A stretch of DNA of 64,000 nucleotides from NCBI RefSeq assembly GCF_013155545.1, contig NZ_JABJVV010000014.1, positions 62,001-126,000 on the forward strand, given 5' to 3'. The translations under genes and the position numbers were made by a program. Positions 1 through 7,688 of the stretch are shown one piece after another; within the stretch, counting starts at the first letter, position 1; every line of letters begins with the position of its first letter. The notes below the pieces were generated by a model. It saw nothing but the letters and a program-made list of their open reading frames with translations. It made no database searches and was not told the DNA's origin. The stretch is from Caenimonas soli. GTDB taxonomy: Bacteria > Pseudomonadota > Gammaproteobacteria > Burkholderiales > Burkholderiaceae_C.

Positions 1-1394
1 CGATAGTGGAAGAGCGAGATGTTCCAGCCGGGCCGCATGTGCGAGAGGAACTTCATCAGGGCCCCGGGCCGCTCCGGGAACACGAACCGCAGCAGCCGCT
101 CCTCGCGCGCCAGTGCCGAGCGCCCGCCCACCATGTGGCGGATGTGTTCCTTGGCCAGGTCGTCGTGGGTCAGGTCCAGGGCTTCGAAGCCATGCCGGCT
201 GAAATTGGCGGCGATCTTCACCGACTCGCCCTTGCCATGCGTCGTCAGGCCCACGAACACATGCGCCTTGTCCGAGTCGCTGATGCGGTAATTGAATTCG
301 GTGACGTTGCGCGGTCCGCCGGGCAAGGCGCCGATCAGTTCGCAGAAACGCTTGAAGCTGCCGCGCTCCTCGGGGATGGTCACCGCGAACAGCGCCTCGC
401 GCTCCTCGCCCACCTCGGCCCGCTCGGCGACGAAGCGCAGGCGGTCGAAGTTCATGTTGGCCCCGCACAGGATGGCGGCGTAAGTCTCGCCGCGCGTCTT
501 GTTGGCCGAAACGTATTGCTTGATCGCCGCCACCGCCAGCGCGCCCGCGGGCTCGACGATGCTGCGCGTGTCGATGAAGATGTCCTTGATGGCGGCGCAG
601 ACCGAGTCGGTGTCCACCGTCATGAACTCGTCGACCAGTTCGCGCGCCACGCGGAAGGTTTCCTCTCCCACCAGCTTCACCGCCGTACCATCGGAGAACA
701 AGCCGACGTCGGACAGCGTGACGCGTTTCTTGGCCGTCACCGAGCGCATCATCGCGTCGGAATCGGCCATCTGGACTCCGATGACCTTGATCTCGGGCCG
801 CACGGCCTTGATGTAATTGGCAACGCCCGAAACCAGCCCGCCGCCGCCGATGGCGACGAACACGGCGTCCAGCGGTCCCTGGTGCTGCCGCAGGATTTCC
901 ATGGCGATCGTCCCCTGGCCGGCGATCACGTCGGGATCGTCGAAGGGGTGGACGAAAGTGAGGCCCTGCTTCTTCTCGAGTTCGACCGCGTGCAGATAGG
1001 CGTCCGAATAGCTTTCACCGTGCAACAGCACCTCGCCACCGAGCGACTTGACGCCGTCGATCTTCACCTGCGGCGTGGTGACGGGCATGACGATCACGGC
1101 CCGCGCCCCCAGCCGGTGGGCCGACATGGCCACGCCCTGGGCATGGTTGCCGGCCGAGGCGCAGATCACGCCGCGCTGCAGCTGTTCGGGCGACAGGTGC
1201 GCCATCTTGTTATAGGCGCCGCGCAGCTTGAAGCTGAAGACAGCCTGCTGGTCCTCGCGCTTGAGCAGGACCTTGTTGTGCAGCCGCCGGCTCAAGTTCT
1301 TGGCGGGTTCCAAGGCCGACTCGACCGCCACGTCGTAAACGCGCGCCGTGAGGATCTTCTTGAGGTAATCGGCGGGCTTGAGATGCTTTTTCAT
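1..1394 (-). CDS. ilvA: Threonine ammonia-lyase (biosynthetic threonine dehydratase), C-terminus off the window
   Basis: Deaminates threonine to 2-oxobutanoate, the first step of isoleucine synthesis; cytoplasmic and PLP-dependent. The reading frame is open from the ATG at 1394 to the left edge, giving about 464 codons of a usual 500-515, so only the end of the C-terminal regulatory part is missing. The N-terminus MKKHLKPADYL is followed by the PLP-lysine motif SFKLRGA near residue 55, the SAGNHAQG loop near residue 80 and the glycine-rich GGGGL loop near residue 190. The C-terminal third (EERGSFKRFCELIG and a second repeat FPERPGALMKFL) is the ACT-like domain that senses isoleucine in the long IlvA class. 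It is transcribed away from the OsmC gene and preceded by a terminator-like leader. Confidence 0.95.
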   Translation of the reverse strand, partial: MKKHLKPADYLKKILTARVYDVAVESALEPAKNLSRRLHNKVLLKREDQQAVFSFKLRGAYNKMAHLSPEQLQRGVICASAGNHAQGVAMSAHRLGARAVIVMPVTTPQVKIDGVKSLGGEVLLHGESYSDAYLHAVELEKKQGLTFVHPFDDPDVIAGQGTIAMEILRQHQGPLDAVFVAIGGGGLVSGVANYIKAVRPEIKVIGVQMADSDAMMRSVTAKKRVTLSDVGLFSDGTAVKLVGEETFRVARELVDEFMTVDTDSVCAAIKDIFIDTRSIVEPAGALAVAAIKQYVSANKTRGETYAAILCGANMNFDRLRFVAERAEVGEEREALFAVTIPEERGSFKRFCELIGALPGGPRNVTEFNYRISDSDKAHVFVGLTTHGKGESVKIAANFSRHGFEALDLTHDDLAKEHIRHMVGGRSALAREERLLRFVFPERPGALMKFLSHMRPGWNISLFHY

Positions 1395-1418
1395 AACCAA
1401 AGAATCATAAGCGGCATG

Positions 1419-1451
1419 AAAAAAGCCCCCGAACCTTGCGGCTCGGGGGCT
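1419..1451 (-). terminator. Terminator-like hairpin in the ilvA leader (candidate attenuator)
   Basis: Read on the minus strand, a 12-bp stem (AGCCCCCGAGCC, loop gcaa, GGTTCGGGGGCT, one G-U pair) is followed by six U, 25 nt before the ilvA ATG. The gene upstream is divergent, so no upstream transcript needs terminating here. That makes attenuation of ilvA the simplest reading. The element CCCCGA at 1482-1487 repeats part of the 5' arm and could pair with the 3' arm instead, giving an antiterminator. This pairing is inferred by eye. Confidence 0.6.
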
Positions 1452-1454
1452 AAA

Positions 1455-1473
1455 TCCACCAAAGGGAGGTGGA
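1455..1473 (-). promoter_or_regulatory. Second small hairpin in the ilvA leader
   Basis: TCCACC and GGTGGA form a perfect 6-bp stem with a 7-nt loop just upstream of the terminator hairpin on the ilvA transcript, as a pause hairpin would. The frame running through it (from about 1498 down to 1391) is rich in Leu codons, has no stop before the TGA that overlaps the ilvA ATG, but has no ATG start or clear ribosome site. Confidence 0.4.
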
Positions 1474-1515
1474 GGAGACAATCGGGGCACAACAAAATCG
1501 TTATGCTGCGAATCC

Positions 1516-1521
1516 AGTATA
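1516..1521 (-). promoter_or_regulatory. Candidate -10 element for ilvA
   Basis: TATACT on the minus strand fits a sigma-70 -10 box and would start transcription near 1509, giving a leader of about 115 nt that includes both hairpins. No convincing -35 element was found at 16-18 bp, so confidence is low. Confidence 0.35.
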
Positions 1522-1599
1522 GCCCGGCTTTTGTTGCGTTGCAGCAAACCGGCGCGGCCTGTGGGCCGTTTGGTCAGCCTCTGGACAGGAAATAAAACG

Positions 1600-2049
1600 A
1601 TGGAATGCACGGTGAGTTGGACTGGCGCCACAGGGGCGCGGTCGGCAATGGGATTCGTCGCCGAAACCGGCAGCGGGCACGTCCTGATGATGGATGGCGC
1701 GCCGGACACGGCCAAACCCGAGAACGGCGGGCAGAACCTGGCGCCCCGGCCCATGGAAACCGTGCTGGCCGGCACCGGGGGCTGCACCGCCTATGACGTG
1801 GTGCTGATCCTCAAGCGCGGGCGCCACGACGTGCAGGGCTGCTCCGTGAAGCTCGCCGCCGACCGGGCCCCGAACGACCCCAAGGTGTTCACCAAGATCC
1901 ACATGCACTTCACCGTGACGGGCAACGGCGTCCCGGCGCCCGCCGTGGAGCGCGCGATCGCGATGAGCCATGAGAAGTACTGCTCGGCGAGCATCATGCT
2001 GGCCAAGACGGCCGAAATCACCACCAGCTTCGAGGTTCTGCCCGCCTGA
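1600..2049 (+). CDS. OsmC family protein (peroxiredoxin-like)
   Basis: 149 residues, the normal size for single-domain OsmC/YhfA proteins, which are thought to reduce organic hydroperoxides with two cysteines. Both are present: GTGGCTAYDV in the middle and EKYCSAS toward the C-terminus. The ATG at 1600 is chosen because AGGA lies 9 nt upstream; a longer frame from 1531 lacks a ribosome site and would add an unrelated tail. The gene converges on coq7: its TGA (2047-2049) abuts the coq7 stop inside the palindrome TGATCA. Function is by family only; the YhfA subgroup has no well-defined substrate. Confidence 0.9.
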   Translation: MECTVSWTGATGARSAMGFVAETGSGHVLMMDGAPDTAKPENGGQNLAPRPMETVLAGTGGCTAYDVVLILKRGRHDVQGCSVKLAADRAPNDPKVFTKIHMHFTVTGNGVPAPAVERAIAMSHEKYCSASIMLAKTAEITTSFEVLPA

Positions 2050-2667
2050 TCAGATGTAGTGGGCCGTCGTGGTCATGACCTTGGCCGCGGCGCGCATCAG
2101 CGCCTTGGCGGGCGCAGGCAGTTCGACAGCGCCGGCCCCCAAGGCCTGGGCGGCGTGCGCGGCCTCGTCGTTCTTCATTTGCACCACGATAGCCCGCGAG
2201 GCGTGGTCGCCCGCCGGCAGCCTCTCCAGATGGCTTTGCAGGTGGGCCTCGACCTGCATTTCGGTTTCGACGACGAAGCCGAGGCTGATGCGGTCTCCCA
2301 GGCGGCCGGCCAGCAGGCCCAGCCCGAACGCGCCCGCATACCACAGTGGATTCAGCAGCGACGGCCGGTCCCCCAGCTCCGCGAGCCGGTCCGCAGTCCA
2401 GGCCAGGTGGTCGGTTTCTTCGGCGGCGGCCTGCTGGAAATGCTGGCGCAGGGCCGCATCGGGCGTGGCCAGGGCCTGGGCCGTGTACAGGGCCTGGGCG
2501 CAAACCTCGCCCACGTGGTTGACCCGCATCAGCGCCGCTGCTTCGCGCCGCTCGCCGGCTGCGAGATGGGTCTCGTCCCCGGGCACGATGGGACAGGGCC
2601 GCACCGGCCGATGTTTGGCAAAAAGGGTTCTGAGTGCGCTGTCGGCGGCGCCAAGAAAACGGTCCAT
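2050..2667 (-). CDS. coq7: Demethoxyubiquinone hydroxylase Coq7
   Basis: 205 residues. Catalyses the late ring hydroxylation of demethoxyubiquinone in ubiquinone synthesis, at the inner face of the cytoplasmic membrane. The di-iron ligand pattern of the Coq7/ferritin-like fold is visible: NHVGE near 50-54, EETDH near 84-88, ETEMQVEAH near 134-142 and NDEAAH near 167-172. Betaproteobacteria typically use Coq7 instead of the flavin enzyme UbiF. It is monocistronic, stops exactly where the OsmC gene stops, and its promoter lies in the 257-bp gap shared with the divergent porin. Confidence 0.95.
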   Translation of the reverse strand: MDRFLGAADSALRTLFAKHRPVRPCPIVPGDETHLAAGERREAAALMRVNHVGEVCAQALYTAQALATPDAALRQHFQQAAAEETDHLAWTADRLAELGDRPSLLNPLWYAGAFGLGLLAGRLGDRISLGFVVETEMQVEAHLQSHLERLPAGDHASRAIVVQMKNDEAAHAAQALGAGAVELPAPAKALMRAAAKVMTTTAHYI

Positions 2668-2924
2668 GCGGCCAGTTTAAGGCGCCGAAAAGAAAAAGAG
2701 GGGTGTTGCGCCGAATCCACTCAGCAGTTTCGTCCTGTTGTCCTCGTGCAACGAATCGGCTTTCTGAAGGCTAAATGCTTTGCGAAAGAAAGGCCGCTCT
2801 GGTGCAATAACAACAACTTCCCAAAAGGAGGTTGGCCCGGGGATCCGGCGGGAGCACAAAAGTGCCTGCATTTCGTGACCCCTTCGCACCGGAGCCCTAT
2901 GTTTAACCTTGGAGAAACTTGCAA
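2668..2924. promoter_or_regulatory. Divergent promoter region of coq7 and the porin
   Basis: 257 bp without a gene. It carries the promoters of coq7 (leftward) and the porin (rightward), and a small GCAC-N4-GTGC hairpin near 2854-2865. A strong ribosome site TTGGAGA at 2909-2915 precedes the porin ATG. No operator was recognised. Confidence 0.4.
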
Positions 2925-4013
2925 ATGAAAAAGTCCCTGATTGCTCTGGCTGTTCTGGCTGCTGCCGGCGCGGCTTCTGCCCAATCGTCCGTCACGCTGT
3001 TCGGCGTTGTTGACGCCACGCTGGCCTTCGGCCGCGGCTCGCTGACCGACAGCACCCAACTGACGAATTCGGGCTACAACAGCTCGCGTCTGGGTTTCCG
3101 TGGCACTGAAGACCTGGGCGGCGGCATGTCTGCCTCGTTCTGGCTCGAAGCTGGCGTTAACAACGACAACGGCCAAGGCACCGCCACCAACTCCAACAAC
3201 CAACTCGTCGGCGCTTTCAACGCCGCGACTGGCGCCAACGCACCGGTTCGCGCTGGCACGCAAGGCCTGACGTTCAATCGTCGTTCCACCGTCAGCCTGG
3301 CCGGCGGCTGGGGCGAACTGCGCCTGGGTCGTGACTACACCCCGCAATTCTGGAACCTGACCGTGTTCGATCCGTTCGGCACGAACGGTGTGGGCACCAC
3401 CCAGACCCTGAACGCGATTTCCGGCATGCCCACCGCTGTCCGCGCTTCGAACGGCATCGGCTACTTCCTGCCGGGCAACCTGGGCGGCTTCTACGGCCAA
3501 GTCCAGTACTACCTGGGTGAGAACCCCGAAAACGGCGCTGCTACCGAAGACGACGGCCGTGGCCTGGGCGTGCGCCTCGGCTTCGCCAATGGTCCCTTCA
3601 ACGTGGCCCTGGCTGTGAGCCGCACCGACTACGCTGCCGGCGACTTCAAGCAGAACAACCTGGGCGGCCAGTGGGACTTCGGCATGGCCAAGCTGATGGG
3701 TCACATCAGCCGTGACAAGCTGGGTACCGTGGACGGCAAGGGCTGGCTGATTGGCGCCCTGGTGCCGGTCGGCGCTGGCGAAATCCGCGTTGCCTTCTCG
3801 CGTTACACCCTGGATCTGGGCGCCATCGGCGACTCCGAAGCCAAGAAGCTCGCGATCGGCTACGTGCACAACCTGTCCAAGCGTACCGCCGTCTACACGA
3901 CGTATGCACGCGTGCGCAACAACGACCTGTCTGCCTTCAGCCTGAACGGCGCGACCACCGGCTTCGGTACGTCGTCCAGCGGCCTGGACATCGGCGTTCG
4001 CCACAGCTTCTAA
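2925..4013 (+). CDS. Gram-negative porin (trimeric general porin, Porin_4 family)
   Basis: 362 residues. Outer-membrane diffusion channel. It has a classic signal peptide (MKKSLIALAVLAAAGAASA, cleavage before QSSVTLFG), followed by the N-terminal strand VTLFGVVDATL. The C-terminus GLDIGVRHSF ends in phenylalanine, as Burkholderiales porins need for BAM recognition. Start: ATG 2925 with GGAGA 10 nt upstream; an in-frame start 6 nt earlier lacks spacing. Codon use is strongly biased (few rare codons) compared with neighbours, as expected of a highly expressed gene. A strong terminator follows. The substrate or ion preference cannot be read from sequence. Confidence 0.95.
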   Translation: MKKSLIALAVLAAAGAASAQSSVTLFGVVDATLAFGRGSLTDSTQLTNSGYNSSRLGFRGTEDLGGGMSASFWLEAGVNNDNGQGTATNSNNQLVGAFNAATGANAPVRAGTQGLTFNRRSTVSLAGGWGELRLGRDYTPQFWNLTVFDPFGTNGVGTTQTLNAISGMPTAVRASNGIGYFLPGNLGGFYGQVQYYLGENPENGAATEDDGRGLGVRLGFANGPFNVALAVSRTDYAAGDFKQNNLGGQWDFGMAKLMGHISRDKLGTVDGKGWLIGALVPVGAGEIRVAFSRYTLDLGAIGDSEAKKLAIGYVHNLSKRTAVYTTYARVRNNDLSAFSLNGATTGFGTSSSGLDIGVRHSF

Positions 4014-4059
4014 TTCCAAGGCTGGCCTTGTGCCAGCCCAGGACGAAGAAACTTGAAAA

Positions 4060-4082
4060 GCCGCCTTCGGGCGGCTTTTTTT
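4060..4082 (+). terminator. Rho-independent terminator of the porin
   Basis: GCCGCC-ttcg-GGCGGC, a 6-bp GC stem with a UUCG tetraloop, followed by eight T. It lies 46 nt after the porin stop. A second hairpin (GCTGGC/GCCAGC, 4021-4037) sits between. Confidence 0.9.
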
Positions 4083-4149
4083 ATGGGCGATCGCATCAAA
4101 CGCCCGAGTTTGCGCTACTGTCGGCGCCACAAGAACGTTGGGCTATTCG

Positions 4150-4908
4150 ATGAAAGATCACCGGGGCCGGGCAGGCCCCTTATTGCTTGCGCTGCTGCTC
4201 GCCGGTTGTTCCGCCGTACCCGCGGACAAGGACCCGGCTGAGATCGGCGGCAGCCCGTGGGCCGTCGAATCCGTGCCCGCGCCTGCCGGCTGGGATCACC
4301 TCATCTTCCCCGGGAAATCGCCCAACCAATTCAAATACGACCGCAAGGACGGGCGGAATTCCGTTGCCGTGGCAACCGCTTCGTCGGCCAGCATGCTTCG
4401 CAGCAAGATCCGCATCGAACCTGCGGAATTGGGCAGCGTGCGGTTCTCCTGGAAGGTCCCCCAGCTCATTGCGGGGGCGGACATGGCCCTGCGCGACGCC
4501 GACGATTCGCCGGTGCGCATCGTGCTGGTGTTCGAGGGCGACCGGTCCCGGTTTTCCATCCGCGACGCCGCGCTTTCCGAATTGGCGCACACACTGACCG
4601 GCGAGAAGATGCCCTACGCCACGCTGATGTACGTGTGGTGCGGCAAGCGCGAGCCGGGCACGATCATCAAGAGTCCGCGCACCGAGCGCGTGCGCAAGCT
4701 GGTGGTGGAGTCCGGCAGCCGGAAGCTCAACCAATGGCTGGACTACGAGCGAAATATCCGCGCCGACTTCGAACGCGCGTTTGGCGAGAAGCCGGGCGCC
4801 CTGGTGGGTATCGGCATCATGAGCGACAGCGACAACACGCGCTCGGCGGCCAAGGCCTGGTATGGCCCGGTGCGGCTCGCGCCGGCCGCGACCCTCCCAC
4901 CGGCCTGA
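4150..4908 (+). CDS. DUF3047 family lipoprotein
   Basis: 252 residues. The N-terminus has a lipoprotein signal with lipobox LLAGC (Cys about 18), so the mature protein should be lipid-anchored in the envelope. The rest matches DUF3047 as I know it: SVRFSWKVPQ, a repeated acidic DADDSPVRIVLVFEGD stretch, PYATLMYVW and a C-terminal IGIMSDSDNT followed by AWYGPV. The family has no assigned biochemical activity. Start: ATG 4150; a TTG 12 nt upstream is less likely. Monocistronic, between the porin terminator and the peptide-transport operon. Confidence 0.8.
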   Translation: MKDHRGRAGPLLLALLLAGCSAVPADKDPAEIGGSPWAVESVPAPAGWDHLIFPGKSPNQFKYDRKDGRNSVAVATASSASMLRSKIRIEPAELGSVRFSWKVPQLIAGADMALRDADDSPVRIVLVFEGDRSRFSIRDAALSELAHTLTGEKMPYATLMYVWCGKREPGTIIKSPRTERVRKLVVESGSRKLNQWLDYERNIRADFERAFGEKPGALVGIGIMSDSDNTRSAAKAWYGPVRLAPAATLPPA

Positions 4909-5011
4909 CCCCTGCCGCTTGTCGCGGGCGGCACAAAGCTTGCGGGAAACCCCTTTTGACGCCGCTGGCGCGGCTGTTGCATAGTCGGCTCTCTTTCATA
5001 CAGAGGGTTCA

Positions 5012-6592
5012 ATGAAACTCAAGACTGCACTTTTGGGCGCGGCCATTTTCGCGGCCCTGGGCGCCACGCCGGCGCTCCAAGCCAAGCCTTTCAAATGGTC
5101 CAGCGCCAGCGACATCCCGACGCTGGACATCCATTCCCAGAACAATGCGCTGGGCAATGGGGTCCACGCCGCCATCTTCGACTCCCTGGTTTACTACAAC
5201 AGCCAGACGTTCAAGCCCGAGGCGCAGCTGGCAACAGCGTGGCGCGAAGTCACGCCGACGCAGGTGCGGTTCACCCTGCGCAGCGGCGTCAAGTTCAGCG
5301 ACGGCACGCCCTTCACCGCCGATGACGTGGTGTTCTCCATCCACCGCGCGATGGTCAAGACCTCCAACTACGCCGTCTATACGCAGGGCATCGAAAAAGT
5401 AGTCAAGGTCAACGATTCCACGGTCGACTTCATCATGAAGGGCCCGAACCCGGTACTGCTGAACCAGCTCACCGAGCTGCGCATCATGAGCAAGGCCTGG
5501 GCGGACAAGAACAAGGCCCTCGAGCCCAAGGACATCCGCACCAAGGACGAGACCTTCTCGCACCGCAACGCCATGGGCACCGGCCAGTACACCGTCAAGG
5601 AATGGCAGCCCGACCAGCGGCTGGTGCTGGTGAAGAACCCGAATTACTGGGGCAACGCGCAGAGCAACGTCACCGAAATCATCTACACGCCGATCAAGTC
5701 GGAGGCCACGCGCATCGCCGCGCTGCTGTCCGGCGAGGTCGACTTCGTCCTCGACCCCAGCCCGCAGGACCTGGCTCGCCTGCGCACCAGCGGCAACCTC
5801 AAGGTAATCGACGGCGTCGAGAACCGGACCATCTTCTTCGGGATGGACCAGTTCCGGGACGAGTTGCCCGGCTCCAACATCAAGGGCAAGAATCCGCTCA
5901 AGGACGTGCGTGTGCGCAAGGCCCTGTACCAGGCCATCGACAGCGACAGCCTGCACAAGGTCACCATGCGCGGCCTGTCCCAGCCCACCGGCACGCTGGT
6001 CGCGCCCCAGGTGAACGGCTGGACCGAGGGCGTCCACAAGCGCTTCCCCTTCGACGTCGAAGGCGCCAAGAAGCTGTTGGCGGACGCCGGGTATCCCCAG
6101 GGCTTCGAAGTCGACTTCGCCTGCCCCAACAACCGTTACATCAACGACGAGGAAATCTGCCAGGCGGTCACGGCCATGTGGTCGCGCATCGGCGTGCGGG
6201 CCAAGTTGCGCACCTTGCCGCTGGTCACCTACTTCCCGATGATCCAGCGCTTCGAGGCCAGCATCTACATGCTGGGCTGGGGCGTTCCCACCTTCGACTC
6301 GCTCTACAGCCTGCAATCACTCGCGCGCACGGTTGGGGCCGGCGGTGACGGCAACTACAACGTGGGCCGCTACAGCAACCCCCGCATGGACGTGATCGTG
6401 GACCGCGTCAAGGTCGAAACCGACCTGCCGGTGCGCAACCGCTTCCTCACCGAGGCACTGCAGCTGAGCAATGACACCGTGTCGCACATCCCGCTGCACA
6501 ACCAGATCATTCCCTGGGCCATGAAGAGGAATGTGGACCTCGTGCATCGCCCCGACAACCGCCTGGACTGGCGCCTGATCAAGGTGAACTAA
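5012..6592 (+). CDS. Peptide ABC transporter substrate-binding protein 1 (SBP_bac_5)
   Basis: 526 residues; periplasmic binding protein of the DppA/OppA class. Signal peptide with probable cleavage ALQA/KPFKW. Family hallmarks: the FKPEAQLATAW segment, SGVKFSDGTPFTADDVVFS near 90-110, GTGQYTVKEWQP near 190, NPNYWG near 210 and a C-terminal HIPLHNQ motif. First gene of a seven-gene operon. It is clearly paralogous to the second binding protein at 8949 (same motifs, about the same length). Whether it binds peptides, N-acyl amino acids or glutathione-like compounds cannot be told from the sequence. Confidence 0.9.
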   Translation: MKLKTALLGAAIFAALGATPALQAKPFKWSSASDIPTLDIHSQNNALGNGVHAAIFDSLVYYNSQTFKPEAQLATAWREVTPTQVRFTLRSGVKFSDGTPFTADDVVFSIHRAMVKTSNYAVYTQGIEKVVKVNDSTVDFIMKGPNPVLLNQLTELRIMSKAWADKNKALEPKDIRTKDETFSHRNAMGTGQYTVKEWQPDQRLVLVKNPNYWGNAQSNVTEIIYTPIKSEATRIAALLSGEVDFVLDPSPQDLARLRTSGNLKVIDGVENRTIFFGMDQFRDELPGSNIKGKNPLKDVRVRKALYQAIDSDSLHKVTMRGLSQPTGTLVAPQVNGWTEGVHKRFPFDVEGAKKLLADAGYPQGFEVDFACPNNRYINDEEICQAVTAMWSRIGVRAKLRTLPLVTYFPMIQRFEASIYMLGWGVPTFDSLYSLQSLARTVGAGGDGNYNVGRYSNPRMDVIVDRVKVETDLPVRNRFLTEALQLSNDTVSHIPLHNQIIPWAMKRNVDLVHRPDNRLDWRLIKVN

Positions 6593-6600
6593 AGGACGAG

Positions 6601-6626
6601 AACAAGGCCGCCTGGGCGGCCTTGTT
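6601..6626 (+). terminator. Strong stem-loop between binding protein 1 and dppB-like permease
   Basis: AACAAGGCCGCC-tg-GGCGGCCTTGTT is a perfect 12-bp inverted repeat 8 nt after the binding-protein stop. The tail is TCCTTG rather than a U-run, so it may stabilise the upstream mRNA or terminate only partly. That would raise binding-protein levels over permease, as is common in ABC operons. Confidence 0.6.
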
Positions 6627-6707
6627 CCTTGTCACCATGGCCCGGCAATTGCTTTAGGCTTAAAGAATTCTGCTAGCATCGGCAACCCTCAGCACGCGTA
6701 AATACGA

Positions 6708-7688
6708 ATGTTCGCCTTTATCCTGCGCCGCCTGATCCAGGCGGTGGTTGTCATGGTTGCAGTCGCGTTCATCGCGTTCCTGCTTTTCCAGTACGTGGGC
6801 GACCCGGTTGTCTTCCTGCTGGGGCAGGACGCGTCGCCGCAGCAGATCCGCGAACTGCGCGCCGACTTGGGGCTGGACAAATCCTTTGTCGTGCAGTTCG
6901 GGCATTTCCTGGTCAATGCGGCCCAGGGCGAGTTCGGCCTGAGCCTGCGCCAGGGCGCCAAGGTCTCCCGCCTGATTGCGGAACGCTTCCCGGCCACCTT
7001 GGAGCTGGCCCTCATCGCCGCGCTGCTGGCGCTGGTGATCGGCATCCCCATGGGCGTGTACTCGGCCCTGCGCCGCGGCAAGTTCCTGAGCCAGGTCTTC
7101 ATGACGATTTCCCTGCTGGGCGTTTCGCTGCCCACCTTCCTGATCGGCATCCTGCTGATCCTGGTCTTCGCCGTCACGCTCGGCTGGTTCCCCAGTTTCG
7201 GCCGCGGCGAGACCGTGCAGATCGGCTGGTGGTCCACGGGCCTGCTCAAGGCCAAGGGCTGGCACCACATCGTGCTGCCCGCGGTGACGCTCGCGATATT
7301 CCAGCTCACGCTGGTCATGCGTCTGGTGCGCGCGGAGATGCTCGAAGTGCTGCGCACCGACTACATCAAGTTCGCCCGGGCCCGCGGCCTTTCCAACCGG
7401 GCCATCCATTTCGGGCACGCCCTCAAGAACACCTTGGTGCCGGTGATGACCATTACGGGCCTGCAGTTGGGCGGGCTGATCGCCTTCGCCATCATCACCG
7501 AGACGGTGTTCCAGTGGCCCGGCATGGGGCTGCTGTTCATCCAGGCCGTCACCTTCGCCGACATCCCCGTGATGGCGGCCTACCTGTGCCTCATCGCACT
7601 GATCTTCGTCGTGATCAACCTGATCGTCGACCTCTTGTACTTCGCCGTCGATCCGCGCCTGCGCGTGAGCACCGCGGGAGGCCACTGA
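6708..7688 (+). CDS. Peptide ABC transporter permease, DppB/OppB type
   Basis: 326 residues, six predicted membrane helices, the first at residues 9-30. Carries the cytoplasmic EAA loop that docks to the ATPase (EVLRTDYIKFARARGLSNRAI, about 215-235) and the family's FQWPGMG near the C-terminal third. Start: ATG at 6708. Its TGA overlaps the ATG of the M20 amidohydrolase (TGATG), so the two are translationally coupled. It pairs with the DppC-type permease at 10586, from which it is separated by two genes. Confidence 0.93.
   Translation: MFAFILRRLIQAVVVMVAVAFIAFLLFQYVGDPVVFLLGQDASPQQIRELRADLGLDKSFVVQFGHFLVNAAQGEFGLSLRQGAKVSRLIAERFPATLELALIAALLALVIGIPMGVYSALRRGKFLSQVFMTISLLGVSLPTFLIGILLILVFAVTLGWFPSFGRGETVQIGWWSTGLLKAKGWHHIVLPAVTLAIFQLTLVMRLVRAEMLEVLRTDYIKFARARGLSNRAIHFGHALKNTLVPVMTITGLQLGGLIAFAIITETVFQWPGMGLLFIQAVTFADIPVMAAYLCLIALIFVVINLIVDLLYFAVDPRLRVSTAGGH

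Noticed and set aside
1488..1490. GTG at 1490 as an alternative in-frame start of ilvA
   Set aside because: It would place the terminator hairpin within the coding sequence and add 32 residues not found in IlvA proteins.
6..1595. 529-codon plus-strand frame over ilvA
   Set aside because: Antisense shadow in high-GC DNA; the minus strand codes for an unmistakable threonine dehydratase.
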